Assembly: GCF_001468085.1 (NCBI RefSeq)
Contig: NZ_LNZB01000007.1
Coordinates: forward strand, 1 to 40,367
Source of the DNA: Legionella waltersii
Lineage (GTDB): Bacteria; Pseudomonadota; Gammaproteobacteria; Legionellales; Legionellaceae
Direction: 5' to 3'
DNA length: 40,367 nucleotides
Within the stretch, counting starts at the first letter, position 1, and each line of letters opens with the position of its first letter. The notes beneath the pieces are model-generated. The model was given only the letters and a program-made list of their open reading frames with translations, ran no database searches and was not told where the DNA came from. Position numbers and translations under genes: made by a program. Below are positions 16,494 to 26,475 of the stretch, piece by piece.

Positions 16494-18029
16494 ATGATTC
16501 CAGCAGCAGAAGTTGTTGATTTATCAAGATTACAATTTGCATTAACTGCACTGTATCACTTTTTATTTGTTCCTTTAACTTTAGGTTTCTCGGTTATGTT
16601 GGCCATTATGGAAACGGTTTATGTCATGACAGGAAAGGACATATGGCGACAGATGGTTAAATATTGGGGAGTATTATTTGGTATTAACTTTGTACTCGGG
16701 GTCGCGACTGGCCTGACCATGGAATTCCAGTTTGGCACGAACTGGGCCTATTACTCGCATTATGTGGGAGACGTTTTTGGAGCCCCTTTGGCGATCGAAG
16801 GCTTAATGGCATTTTTTCTTGAGGCTACCTTTGTAGGCTTGTTTTTCTTTGGCTGGAACAAATTATCTAAGCTGCAGCATCTGACCTGTACCTGGTTATT
16901 GGCATTAGGAACGAATCTGTCTGCTTTGTGGATTTTAATTGCCAATGGTTGGATGCAAAATCCGGTTGGCGCTTATTTTGATTATCAAACTATGCGAATG
17001 GAGGTTAGCAGTTTTTACGACATGCTATTTAATCCCGTTGCTCAAGCTAAATTTGTACACACCATCAGTGCAGGTTATGTAACTGGTGCAATGTTTGTCT
17101 TATCAATTAGCGCGTATTTCCTTTTAAGAGGTAGAAATCTTCCCTTTGCAAAACGTTCAATGACTGTCGCAGTCTCCTTCGGTTTAGCTTCCGCTTTATC
17201 GGTTGTGGTGCTCGGAGATGAAAGTGGGTATGTTGCAAATGAAAACCAAAAGATGAAGATAGCTGCAATGGAAGCCATGTGGACGACTGAAAAAGCCCCA
17301 GCCAGCATGACTGTTTTTGGCATTCCAGATGAAAAAAATCAAACCACAAAGTATGCCGTTGATATTCCTTACGTGTTAGGGATCATTGCAACTCGTTCTT
17401 TCAACACTCCATTAAGTGGTATAAGTGAGCTTATTGAAGAAGGTAAAGGACGCATTAAAGATGGAATAATTGCTTATGACGCGCTAAAAATATTACAAAA
17501 AGATCCTAAAAATGAAAATGCCAAGGAGACCTTGGAGAAACACCAAAATAATCTTGGTTATGCGTTGCTCTTAAAAAAATACACAGAAAATGTAACTGAT
17601 GCTACTGAAGATCAGATTAATAGTGCGGCACAAGATTTAAAACCTAAAGTATTACCCATGTTCTTTTCATTCAGAATTATGGTGGCATGTGGTCTTTATT
17701 TTATTCTGCTGTTTGCAACTGGTTTTTATTTATCCGTTAGGCATAAATTGGAAAAAACCAAGTGGTATCATCGAATTGCATTTTACTCGTTACCACTGCC
17801 TTGGCTAGCTGCTGAATTGGGATGGGTAGTAGCAGAGTATGGTCGTCAACCTTGGGTCGTTGAGGGCATTTTACCTACCTTTATGGGGGCTTCTGCACTA
17901 ACACCAGGACAAGTGATGACGTCCATTGCTGGTTTTGTCTTATTTTATTCCGTTCTAGCCATCGTTGAGTTGTACCTAATGGTGAAGTACATTCGTCTTG
18001 GCCCAGATGGCCTGAATCATAAATACTAG
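16494..18029 (+). CDS. cydA: cytochrome bd ubiquinol oxidase subunit I
   Basis: Haem- and quinol-binding subunit of the high-affinity bd oxidase, 511 residues. Candidate haem ligands are His22 (ALYHFLFVPL, equivalent to E. coli His19) and His189 (AKFVHTISAGYV, equivalent to His186). Glu102 and Glu110 correspond to the proton-path glutamates. The periplasmic Q loop (roughly 255-385) is of the long type, as in E. coli (522 residues), followed by the signature GRQPWVVEGILPT. Operon cydP-cydA-cydB-cydX, with a 9-nt gap to cydB. Confidence 0.97.
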   Translation: MIPAAEVVDLSRLQFALTALYHFLFVPLTLGFSVMLAIMETVYVMTGKDIWRQMVKYWGVLFGINFVLGVATGLTMEFQFGTNWAYYSHYVGDVFGAPLAIEGLMAFFLEATFVGLFFFGWNKLSKLQHLTCTWLLALGTNLSALWILIANGWMQNPVGAYFDYQTMRMEVSSFYDMLFNPVAQAKFVHTISAGYVTGAMFVLSISAYFLLRGRNLPFAKRSMTVAVSFGLASALSVVVLGDESGYVANENQKMKIAAMEAMWTTEKAPASMTVFGIPDEKNQTTKYAVDIPYVLGIIATRSFNTPLSGISELIEEGKGRIKDGIIAYDALKILQKDPKNENAKETLEKHQNNLGYALLLKKYTENVTDATEDQINSAAQDLKPKVLPMFFSFRIMVACGLYFILLFATGFYLSVRHKLEKTKWYHRIAFYSLPLPWLAAELGWVVAEYGRQPWVVEGILPTFMGASALTPGQVMTSIAGFVLFYSVLAIVELYLMVKYIRLGPDGLNHKY

Positions 18030-18038
18030 GAGAATCAA

Positions 18039-19175
18039 ATGCCTTTAGACTATGAAACACTGAGAGTAATTTGGTGGCTATTAATAGGCGTATTATTGAT
18101 TGGCTTTGCCGTTATGGATGGTTTCGATCTTGGAGTTGCCATGTGGCTGCCCTGGTTAGGAAAGAATGATCTTGAAAGGAGAGTGATGATCAATAGCATT
18201 GGCCCTACTTGGGAGGGCAATCAAGTTTGGTTTATTTTAGGTGGGGGTGCAATATTTGCAGCCTGGCCTACTCTCTATGCATTGTCGTTTTCAGGATTCT
18301 ATTTGGCAATGCTGGTCGTTTTGTTAGCTCTTATTTTGCGACCTGTTGGTTTTAAATACCGGTCAAAATTAGACAATAAATTATGGCGAAGTATGTGGGA
18401 TTGGGCTTTATTTATTGGTGGATTTGTCCCCGCCTTAATCTTTGGTGTAGCCGTGGGCAATGTTATTCAAGGTGTGCCTTTCCATTTTGATGACAGTTTA
18501 AGAGTATTTTACACGGGTGGTTTTTTTGAATTATTAAATCCGTTTGCTTTAACATGTGGTGTATTGTCTGTATTGATGTTAGCGATGCATGGTGCATTTT
18601 TTCTGCAAGTTAAAACTGAGGGTGTTTTGCAAGAAAGGGCTTTGAATTGTGCAAGATTTAGCGCTTTACTAGTCATGCTTTTGTTTGTGGGGCTTGGTTT
18701 CTGGACTTATTATGGAGTTAATGGCTATGTGCTTCAAAGTATAGTTCCTCATGATGGCCCATCAAATCCTACTTATAAGGAGGCATTGATTCAAGCTGGA
18801 GCATGGTTTAATAATTATCATGATTTTCCAATCAGTATGGCAGTACCAATTGTGTCATTGGTAGCCTCATTCCTAGCCATTGTTTTGGCAAGGAAGGCAG
18901 TAGTCGCTTTTATTTTTAGTGGGTTAAGCGTAAGCACAGTGATTGCAACGGTTGGGGTTAGTATGTTTCCTTTTATATTACCTTCCTCCACAAACCCAAA
19001 ATTTAGCTTAATAGTGTGGGATAGCTCGTCTAGTCATGTCACTCTATTTATCATGCTTGTAGCAACAGTAATCTTTTTACCCATCGTTTTGGCTTATACA
19101 GCCTGGGTTTATCGAGTTTTGAGAGGCAAAGTAACTGAGAAGACTGTGAAAGCAGAGTTAGATACAGCGTATTAG
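18039..19175 (+). CDS. cydB: cytochrome bd ubiquinol oxidase subunit II
   Basis: Integral membrane subunit of 378 residues (E. coli 379) with about nine hydrophobic segments. Family landmarks are DGFDLGVAMWLPWLGKND near residue 28-45, GPTWEGNQVWFILGGGA (about 55-71) and a PMFPFILPS-like stretch (MFPFILPSS) near 305. AGGAG precedes the ATG. It partners CydA; together they reduce oxygen to water without proton pumping, supporting respiration at low oxygen. Confidence 0.97.
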   Translation: MPLDYETLRVIWWLLIGVLLIGFAVMDGFDLGVAMWLPWLGKNDLERRVMINSIGPTWEGNQVWFILGGGAIFAAWPTLYALSFSGFYLAMLVVLLALILRPVGFKYRSKLDNKLWRSMWDWALFIGGFVPALIFGVAVGNVIQGVPFHFDDSLRVFYTGGFFELLNPFALTCGVLSVLMLAMHGAFFLQVKTEGVLQERALNCARFSALLVMLLFVGLGFWTYYGVNGYVLQSIVPHDGPSNPTYKEALIQAGAWFNNYHDFPISMAVPIVSLVASFLAIVLARKAVVAFIFSGLSVSTVIATVGVSMFPFILPSSTNPKFSLIVWDSSSSHVTLFIMLVATVIFLPIVLAYTAWVYRVLRGKVTEKTVKAELDTAY

Positions 19176-19186
19176 GAGGTGAAACC

Positions 19187-19291
19187 ATGTGGTATTTTTC
19201 TTGGATTTTAGGCACTGGCTTTGCCTGTGTGTTTGCAGTGGTAAACGCAGTCTGGCTCGAGTTAAGGGAAAAGGAAGGGACTAATAATTAG
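19187..19291 (+). CDS. cydX: cytochrome bd oxidase subunit CydX
   Basis: A 34-residue protein, MWYFSWILGTGFACVFAVVN and then AVWLELREKEGTNN. The MWYFxWILG start, single helix and conserved glutamate after the helix (LELREKE) are diagnostic of CydX, which binds and stabilises CydAB. It begins 11 nt after the cydB stop with an AGGAGGTGAAACC ribosome binding site. Too short for most automatic calls. Confidence 0.93.
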   Translation: MWYFSWILGTGFACVFAVVNAVWLELREKEGTNN

Positions 19292-19333
19292 TCCACACTG
19301 TTTACGAATAGAAAGACTGAAAATATAAAAGGG

Positions 19334-19359
19334 GACGGACCCCAGTGGGGTGGTCCGTC
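19334..19359. terminator. hairpin after the cyd operon, possible terminator
   Basis: GACGGACC (19334-19341) pairs with GGTCCGTC (19352-19359), an 8-bp stem with a GC-rich loop, 43 nt past the cydX stop. There is no T-run, so if it ends transcription it is not a standard intrinsic terminator. The motif GGGGA-C/T/A-GGACCCC containing its left arm recurs at 19791 and 35336. Confidence 0.35.
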
Positions 19360-19428
19360 ACTAAGGAATCGACACCTATTATAGTGCCCCAACGAATCTC
19401 TTCTCTGATGGTCAGTAAGCGTAGGTCC

Positions 19429-19653
19429 GGCGCTTCGCCGAATGGCGATGCCTTAGCAGCGTTATTCGTGAAAGCAGTTAGCTCCGTATCCGCTTGCTTA
19501 CGCGCGCGGCTCGGTTTACTCCCTGCGGTGACTAGGATTTGATTCAGACAGAAAGAAGGAACCGAGCCGCGCGCGTCAGCAAGCGGACCGATGCACGCCT
19601 TATAGACAAACCTAATGACCCCGCTTAAGGCACACGCCATTCGGCGAAGCGCC
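19429..19653. repeat. outer 19-bp inverted repeat pair enclosing a second palindrome
   Basis: GGCGCTTCGCCGAATGGCG at 19429-19447 is repeated inverted without mismatch at 19635-19653. The pair encloses the 19490-19586 palindrome, so the 225-bp block is a palindrome within a palindrome. It may be two successive insertions of miniature elements or one composite element. Confidence 0.85.
19490..19586. repeat. REP-like palindrome, GCGCG variant
   Basis: The 27-bp left arm (19490-19516) and right arm (19560-19586) are inverted copies with a single mismatch, separated by 43 bp. The right arm is identical over 24 bp to the solitary arm at 8399-8422 and shares its frame (GAGCCGCG...AGCGGA) with the arms at 35371-35438 and 104-127. 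It belongs to a dispersed family. Confidence 0.9.
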
Positions 19654-19719
19654 CGACTTTTGGTATAAATGCCCCATTTAAAAAATGCGTCAATCCCTCA
19701 GGGTCTGTCCCGATACCTA

Positions 19720-19885
19720 CCATACCTACTTATATTTCAGAATGGAACAGAAACTTATTTCAAATAATATACAAGGGGACTAATATACAAGGGGATGGAC
19801 CCCACTTGGGTCCGTCTCTCTTCCTACAGTGGGGACGTACCCATACCTACTTATATTTCAAACTGGAACAGAAACTTATTTCAAA
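19720..19885 (+). repeat. 45-bp direct repeat pair and 16-bp tandem duplication
   Basis: Positions 19720-19764 and 19841-19885 are direct copies differing at two of 45 bases (both contain GGAACAGAAACTTATTTC). Between them TAATATACAAGGGGA occurs twice in tandem (19765-19779 and 19781-19795). The structure suggests slippage or repeated insertion of a short element next to pyrE. Confidence 0.85.
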
Positions 19886-19899
19886 AAAAGGCCGATATC

Positions 19900-20532
19900 T
19901 CAACCCCCATACAATTCTTGATAGGCCTCTAATTTTTTCACTTGTTCATCCTGCCTGATCGATTTTAAGTACTCTATCAAATCGAATAGATTAATGATGG
20001 AGTACACATCTATTCCTTGATCACGAATTTCAGAAATAGCAGATTTATCCGTTAAACCGCGTTCACATCGATCGAGTGCAATGATAACGGACGAAAGAAT
20101 TCCGCCATTGTTATTGATCAAGGTTTGAGATTCTCTAAAGGCCGTACCAGCTGTAATGACATCATCAATAATTAAAGTTTTACCGTGAAGGGGAGAGCCA
20201 ATTAGTTGTCCACCTTCACCATGAGTTTTAGCTTCTTTGCGATTAAAGGTCACAGTAATGTTTTTTCCCAGTTCAGCAAGAGCAACCGCAGTAGCTGTAG
20301 CCAAAGGGATCCCCTTATAAGCGGGGCCAAATAAATGCTCAAACTCCACCTCTTGTTCGAGCAGCGTTTTTGCGTAGAATTGACCAAGCTTTCGGAGTGA
20401 TTCACCTTGATGGAATAAACCGGCATTAAAGAAGTAAGGACTAAGTCTTCCAGACTTTAATGTAAATTCTCCAAACTTAAGAACTTGGCATTCTAGTGCT
20501 AATTTTATAAAAGATGATTTTGTCTGGTTCAT
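19900..20532 (-). CDS. pyrE: orotate phosphoribosyltransferase
   Basis: Converts orotate and PRPP into orotidine monophosphate in pyrimidine synthesis. The 210-residue product (E. coli 213) has the N-terminal [12 protein letters not shown] loop (27-38), [11 protein letters not shown] (about 68-78), the flexible catalytic loop [12 protein letters not shown] (about 101-112) and the PRPP-binding motif [14 protein letters not shown] (about 119-132). AGGGAAGC precedes the ATG. It stands alone, with repeat-rich DNA downstream. Confidence 0.97.
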   Translation of the reverse strand: MNQTKSSFIKLALECQVLKFGEFTLKSGRLSPYFFNAGLFHQGESLRKLGQFYAKTLLEQEVEFEHLFGPAYKGIPLATATAVALAELGKNITVTFNRKEAKTHGEGGQLIGSPLHGKTLIIDDVITAGTAFRESQTLINNNGGILSSVIIALDRCERGLTDKSAISEIRDQGIDVYSIINLFDLIEYLKSIRQDEQVKKLEAYQELYGG

Positions 20533-20905
20533 ACTGCTTCCCTTTAAATATAATTTATTGGAAATTAACGTTTTTTTTAAAAAAACTTCTTAACAATCAA
20601 CAAAAAACTGATATGCTTAATAGTTGCAGGGGATTCGCTTTACATGCAAATAAGTTGATTATAACGTAGAAACTTAATTTTAGTGTTATTTTTTTCACTA
20701 CTGACTGCGTTTAAAATTTACTTTAGCCGAGCGTGTATGAATTTTATACTTTTCAATGACGCTGAAGCATAGTTAAACACTTCTAGTTTAATTATTTGTA
20801 TTGAATCACCCGCATAGGATTGGTGACTTCATTCCCTTTGGATGGAGAGGAATAGCACCCATCGTTAAATTTTTATAAATTCGTGTAAGTCAAGGGGAAG
20901 AGCTA
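20533..20905. promoter_or_regulatory. divergent pyrE / cold-shock intergenic region with long csp leader
   Basis: A 373-bp gap with no conserved gene. It must hold the pyrE promoter (minus) and the cold-shock gene promoter (plus). A TATACT at about 20745 may be a -10 for the latter, leaving a leader of roughly 150 nt. Within it GATGG and CCATC (about 20840-20864) can form a hairpin. Long structured leaders are typical of cold-shock genes. A short frame, MNFILFNDAEA (from 20738), is probably chance. Confidence 0.4.
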
Positions 20906-21121
20906 ATGCAGGACAGAGAGACAGGCCACGTTAAATGGTTTAATGAAAAAAAAGGATTTGGATTTATTGTTAACCAACAAGGCGAGGATATTTTTGTACA
21001 CTACAAAGATATTCAAGGTGTAGGATTCAAAACACTGCATGAAAATGATCCTGTCACTTTTGTACTTGATAAAGGTCCAAAAGGCTTGAAAGCACAGGAT
21101 GTGGTACTGGCTACCGAATAA
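20906..21121 (+). CDS. cold-shock domain protein (CspA family)
   Basis: A 71-residue OB-fold protein that binds single-stranded nucleic acid and acts as an RNA chaperone. Both RNA-binding motifs are present: RNP1 KGFGFI (16-21) and RNP2 IFVHY (29-33), with Trp11 in VKWFNEKKG. GGGGAAGAG precedes the ATG. A symmetric hairpin terminator follows. Which member (cold-induced or constitutive) cannot be told from sequence. Confidence 0.95.
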   Translation: MQDRETGHVKWFNEKKGFGFIVNQQGEDIFVHYKDIQGVGFKTLHENDPVTFVLDKGPKGLKAQDVVLATE

Positions 21122-21163
21122 TTAGCATTCCTACATAAAAAATACATCGTAGACCTGGCTAGA

Positions 21164-21187
21164 AAACCTCCGCATTAGTGGAGGTTT
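21164..21187. terminator. bidirectional intrinsic terminator
   Basis: AAACCTCC (21164-21171), an 8-nt loop and GGAGGTTT (21180-21187) form a clean 8-bp hairpin between two convergent genes, 42 nt after the cold-shock gene and 12 nt before the end of the HAD-type gene. The A and T flanks suit termination in both directions. Confidence 0.7.
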
Positions 21188-21199
21188 ATCAGATGATAT

Positions 21200-22366
21200 T
21201 TAACTATGATCTGGAGTTGAATTGTTAGGCATTTCGTGTTTTTCCAACGGCTCATTAAGCGCTTTTCTATTGAAAAATAAGGAGTTATCGAAAACTTGGT
21301 ACCAGGGTCTTAATTTTGGTTGATCATAGCTTATTTCTGTAGATTCTTGAGTAAGATCACTCTTAGGACGCGATTCTTGTAAAGAATTATTTGAGGAAGA
21401 TCTTTTTGATTCAGAATAACCTTGTTGAAATAAACTCAATTTTGTCGTTTTAACCATGTGCGGCTCTTTCCCTTTTTTTGTTGTAATCGTTGTATCATCA
21501 GCGGGAAATTTAGGTGTCATGCCTGGTTTGTAGTGTTTAAGGACATTGATCGCTGAGATATCGAAATGATATTTTTTGGCCTCATCAAAGTTGGTAATAT
21601 TGGTCGGTGAATTTTGTGAGGATACATAGGGTTCACTTTCAATGGCGACTGCAGCCATATTTTTGACACTGTTTCTAAAGTCGTAGTCAGGTACTTCACT
21701 AGTTCCTTGGATCGGATTATACGCTTTAAATAGTTGCTCTACTGGTTTCCCTGTTCTGTCTGTTGGACCTGTATACGTTTTTAAATTCAGGGTCACATTT
21801 TTAGGGATAAGTTCTGGAAATTGATTGAAGTATTCATGCAGAGCATTGAGCAATACTTCTTTGTCATCAATGAAATGAAATTGAATTTGATCATGAGGGT
21901 GGTCAATTGCTAATTGATGGATCTGGGCGTAGATAAGCGTCATCTTACTTTCATCGTGCACCCAATTAGGGAAATTCGAGAGTTCTTTAGAGACTTTCTT
22001 TTCATTGTATAAGCCAGTTTTTTTACTGATGTATGTTAAAGCTTGATCAAAGGTAGTTCCTTCCTTTAAATCGTTGTAGATATCAGCCATTAGAAATGAA
22101 TTAAATTTGGCTCCAATTTTCCGGGAAACGTCACGTAGTCCAAGGTAGCAGGAGCCTCTGTTGTCTGCAGTAGAGTTGGCGCGATCATCTAATAGTGATT
22201 GTCTATTGGAGCCAATGAATACAATTTTGGGGTTTTTGCTTTTTTTTATATGCTGGATTAAATCCATGTTTGACTTAATGATGCTGCGATTTTTATCAGG
22301 AGTGCTTATGTAATCATAGTTTGCAAAACAGCCGTCAAAATCAAAGGAATAAGCTTCAATAATCAA
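21200..22366 (-). CDS. HAD-fold protein, candidate Dot/Icm-type secreted effector
   Basis: A 388-residue protein with a HAD-like N-terminal half: motif I SFDFDGC (Asp9, Asp11), motif II IVFIGSNRQS (Ser53), a possible motif III lysine (Lys141 in DESKMTL) and motif IV FHFIDDKEVLL (Asp167, Asp168). No signal peptide or membrane segment. Residues about 290-388 are Ser/Asn/Glu-rich and probably disordered (SKRSSSNNSLQES), ending in a polar, glutamate-containing tail (NEPLEKHEMPNNSTPDHS), as in many Legionella type IV substrates. Translation starts at TTG, 9 nt after GGAG. Monocistronic. The effector call is inference; a resident phosphatase is the alternative. Confidence 0.6.
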   Translation of the reverse strand: MIIEAYSFDFDGCFANYDYISTPDKNRSIIKSNMDLIQHIKKSKNPKIVFIGSNRQSLLDDRANSTADNRGSCYLGLRDVSRKIGAKFNSFLMADIYNDLKEGTTFDQALTYISKKTGLYNEKKVSKELSNFPNWVHDESKMTLIYAQIHQLAIDHPHDQIQFHFIDDKEVLLNALHEYFNQFPELIPKNVTLNLKTYTGPTDRTGKPVEQLFKAYNPIQGTSEVPDYDFRNSVKNMAAVAIESEPYVSSQNSPTNITNFDEAKKYHFDISAINVLKHYKPGMTPKFPADDTTITTKKGKEPHMVKTTKLSLFQQGYSESKRSSSNNSLQESRPKSDLTQESTEISYDQPKLRPWYQVFDNSLFFNRKALNEPLEKHEMPNNSTPDHS

Positions 22367-22607
22367 TGTAATTGCTCCAGGATTGGTTACTTGTATAGTG
22401 TGCTGTATTTAATCATAGTGAGTAATCAAATGAAATCGTTTTGTGTTTATTGAATATAAATAGTTTCTCAATAATTCTAAATGCGTAAAACAAGATCAAA
22501 TGATCCGCGATCCAAGGATATTTTGAATCCTTTCTCAAGAACTTATTTACAATCCATGCATACATCAATATTCTGTTTGTCTTTAAATTAAGAATCATGG
22601 AGCGTTG

Positions 22608-24845
<2,238 letters not shown>

Positions 24846-24868
24846 TTATTTTCGCACTGTTTGCGTAT

Positions 24869-24884
24869 TGGCACAATGTTTGCT
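24869..24884 (+). promoter_or_regulatory. sigma-54 promoter of the flg operon
   Basis: TGGCACAATGTTTGCT carries the -24 GG (24870-24871) and -12 GC (24882-24883) with the required 10 nt between them and matches TGGCAC-N5-TTGCT exactly. It lies 32 bp before the flgB ATG. This fits RpoN/FleQ-type control of class II flagellar genes known in Legionella and Pseudomonas. Confidence 0.88.
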
Positions 24885-24916
24885 TCGCATTAAATAGAAA
24901 TATCACAGGAGTGAAT

Positions 24917-25309
24917 ATGGCTATTAATCTTGATTCATACTTAGGAATTCATGCCAAAGCATTGGTCGCTAGGGATCAAAGAGCATCCGTTTTGGCTAAT
25001 AACATTGCAAACGCGAATACTCCTAATTACAAGGCACAAGATATGGATTTTAATGAAGTTCTGGAAGCAAGCATGGCTGGAACTCCAGAACAACTGGAAA
25101 TGACTTCTCCTAATCATATGAATACCAACCTCGATTTCTCGAGCCAGGTAAAATACAGAACACCATCAACTACTTCTCTTGATGGGAACACAGTGGATAA
25201 GGATATGGAAACCGCTGAGTTTGCCAGAAATGCGCTAAACTATCAGGCAAGTCTAAGTTTTTTAAACAGTAAAATTAGATCCATGTTAGTGGCACTGAAA
25301 GGGGAATAA
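24917..25309 (+). CDS. flgB: flagellar basal-body rod protein FlgB
   Basis: Proximal rod subunit, 130 residues. The N-terminal SVLANNIANANTPNYKAQD is the conserved axial-protein motif and the C-terminus forms the matching helix (FARNALNYQASLSFLNSKIR). ATG 24917 is preceded by AGGAG with 5-nt spacing; the GTG at 24911 overlaps that site and is rejected. First gene of the operon; 2 nt from flgC. Confidence 0.96.
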   Translation: MAINLDSYLGIHAKALVARDQRASVLANNIANANTPNYKAQDMDFNEVLEASMAGTPEQLEMTSPNHMNTNLDFSSQVKYRTPSTTSLDGNTVDKDMETAEFARNALNYQASLSFLNSKIRSMLVALKGE

Positions 25310-25311
25310 TC

Positions 25312-25734
25312 ATGTCATTAAATTCAATTTTTGATATAGCAGCATCTGCCATGACTGCAGAAACTGCAAGATTAACCACCAGCGCAGGTAATATGAGTAA
25401 TGCCAATGTGGAAACAGGGAATCCTGATGATGTGTATAAAGCAAAATATCCTGTCTTTAAGAGCGTACAAGAGGGAGCAGATCAGTGGATTGGTGAAAAC
25501 ATAAAAGCTGGGGTGAAATTAGATGGCATTTATGAAAGCCAAGCAGATGCCAAAAAGAGATATGAACCTGATAACCCCGTCGCAGATCAGGATGGTTTTG
25601 TTTATACCGCGAATATTAATTACGTCGAAGAGATGGCTAATATTATTTCAGCCTCGCGATCTTATCAGATGAACGTTGAACTTCTTAGTACTACTAAGCA
25701 ACTGATGCAACGAACCTTGCAAATGGGTGAATAA
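25312..25734 (+). CDS. flgC: flagellar basal-body rod protein FlgC
   Basis: Proximal rod subunit, 140 residues. The start SLNSIFDIAASAMTAETARL and the C-terminal YVEEMANIISASRSYQMNVE (conserved helix) identify it. A central segment YEPDNPVADQDGFVY matches the family pattern. It follows flgB by 2 nt, within the same transcript. Confidence 0.96.
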   Translation: MSLNSIFDIAASAMTAETARLTTSAGNMSNANVETGNPDDVYKAKYPVFKSVQEGADQWIGENIKAGVKLDGIYESQADAKKRYEPDNPVADQDGFVYTANINYVEEMANIISASRSYQMNVELLSTTKQLMQRTLQMGE

Positions 25735-25745
25735 GGGGAAATGGA

Positions 25746-26420
25746 ATGACTACTAATTCAGTGAGTGGTTCAAGTGCGGCAGCGAATTTAGGATTGAACC
25801 AAACGGATACTGGACCGAAGGACTTAGGACAGGCTGATTTTTTAAGATTAATGGTTGCACAAGTGCAAAATCAGGATCCATTACAGCCGCAGGCTAATGG
25901 CGAATTTTTGTCACAGTTAGCTCAATTCAGTACGAATGATGGGATAACGAAAATGCAAAAATCATTAGAACAGTTGGCTACTTCCTTGCAATCGAATCAA
26001 GCATTACAAGCTTCAGCCTTGGTGGGTAGAAAAGTGTTAGCCCAAAGCAATGTTTTAAATTTAGGTGCTGAAGGGGACGTTAAAGCAGGGATTGATATGG
26101 TACCTGGTCTTTCCAATCTGAGTGCCTCAGTTTACTCCTCTACGGGTGAATTAATTAAGACAATACCTTTAGGGCAACCAGAATCAGGCTTTTACCAATT
26201 CAGTTGGGATGGTACTGGACAAGATAACCAGCGGGTTGCTGCTGGAAAATACACCATCAAGGTAACAGGACGTTATGACGGTCAAGAAGTTGCCCTCAAA
26301 ACCATGACCACTGCAAACATTGACAGTGTAAGCCTGGGTCAAAATGGTGAAGGGCTAAAATTGAATTTAGCTGGAATTGGTTCAGTGACCCTGGATCAAA
26401 TAAGGCAAATAACAGTTTAA
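25746..26420 (+). CDS. flgD: flagellar hook assembly (cap) protein FlgD
   Basis: Scaffold that caps the growing hook, 224 residues. The N-terminal part has the FlgD hallmark DFLRLMVAQVQNQDPLQP followed by FLSQLAQFS. The C-terminal half holds a Tudor/Fn3-like region (ELIKTIPLGQPESGFYQFSW, GKYTIKVTG). It sits 11 nt after flgC with GGGGAAATGG before the ATG. Confidence 0.96.
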   Translation: MTTNSVSGSSAAANLGLNQTDTGPKDLGQADFLRLMVAQVQNQDPLQPQANGEFLSQLAQFSTNDGITKMQKSLEQLATSLQSNQALQASALVGRKVLAQSNVLNLGAEGDVKAGIDMVPGLSNLSASVYSSTGELIKTIPLGQPESGFYQFSWDGTGQDNQRVAAGKYTIKVTGRYDGQEVALKTMTTANIDSVSLGQNGEGLKLNLAGIGSVTLDQIRQITV

Positions 26421-26475
26421 GGTGATGTACTCTTTTGCTTAGCAAGAGACCATAAATCTACGGTAGGAGGCAATT

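Larger units (their letters stand above)
19292..19899. other. gene-free repeat-rich interval between cydX and pyrE
   Basis: About 600 bp with no credible gene. It contains a hairpin (19334-19359), an outer inverted pair (19429-19447 with 19635-19653), a nested palindrome (19490-19586), two 45-bp direct repeats (19720-19764 and 19841-19885), a 16-bp tandem duplication (19765-19796) and a second GGACCC/GGGTCC hairpin (19797-19813). Open frames here (for example 19302-19640) are by-products of the palindromes. Confidence 0.8.

Noticed and set aside
19302..19640. 112-codon open frame on the minus strand, and a 65-codon one on the plus strand
   Set aside because: Both are read through the nested palindromes; GC-rich inverted repeats create open frames on both strands, and the translations resemble no protein.
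20738..20773. 11-codon frame in the cold-shock leader
   Set aside because: No ribosome binding site and no family; chance occurrence is likely.
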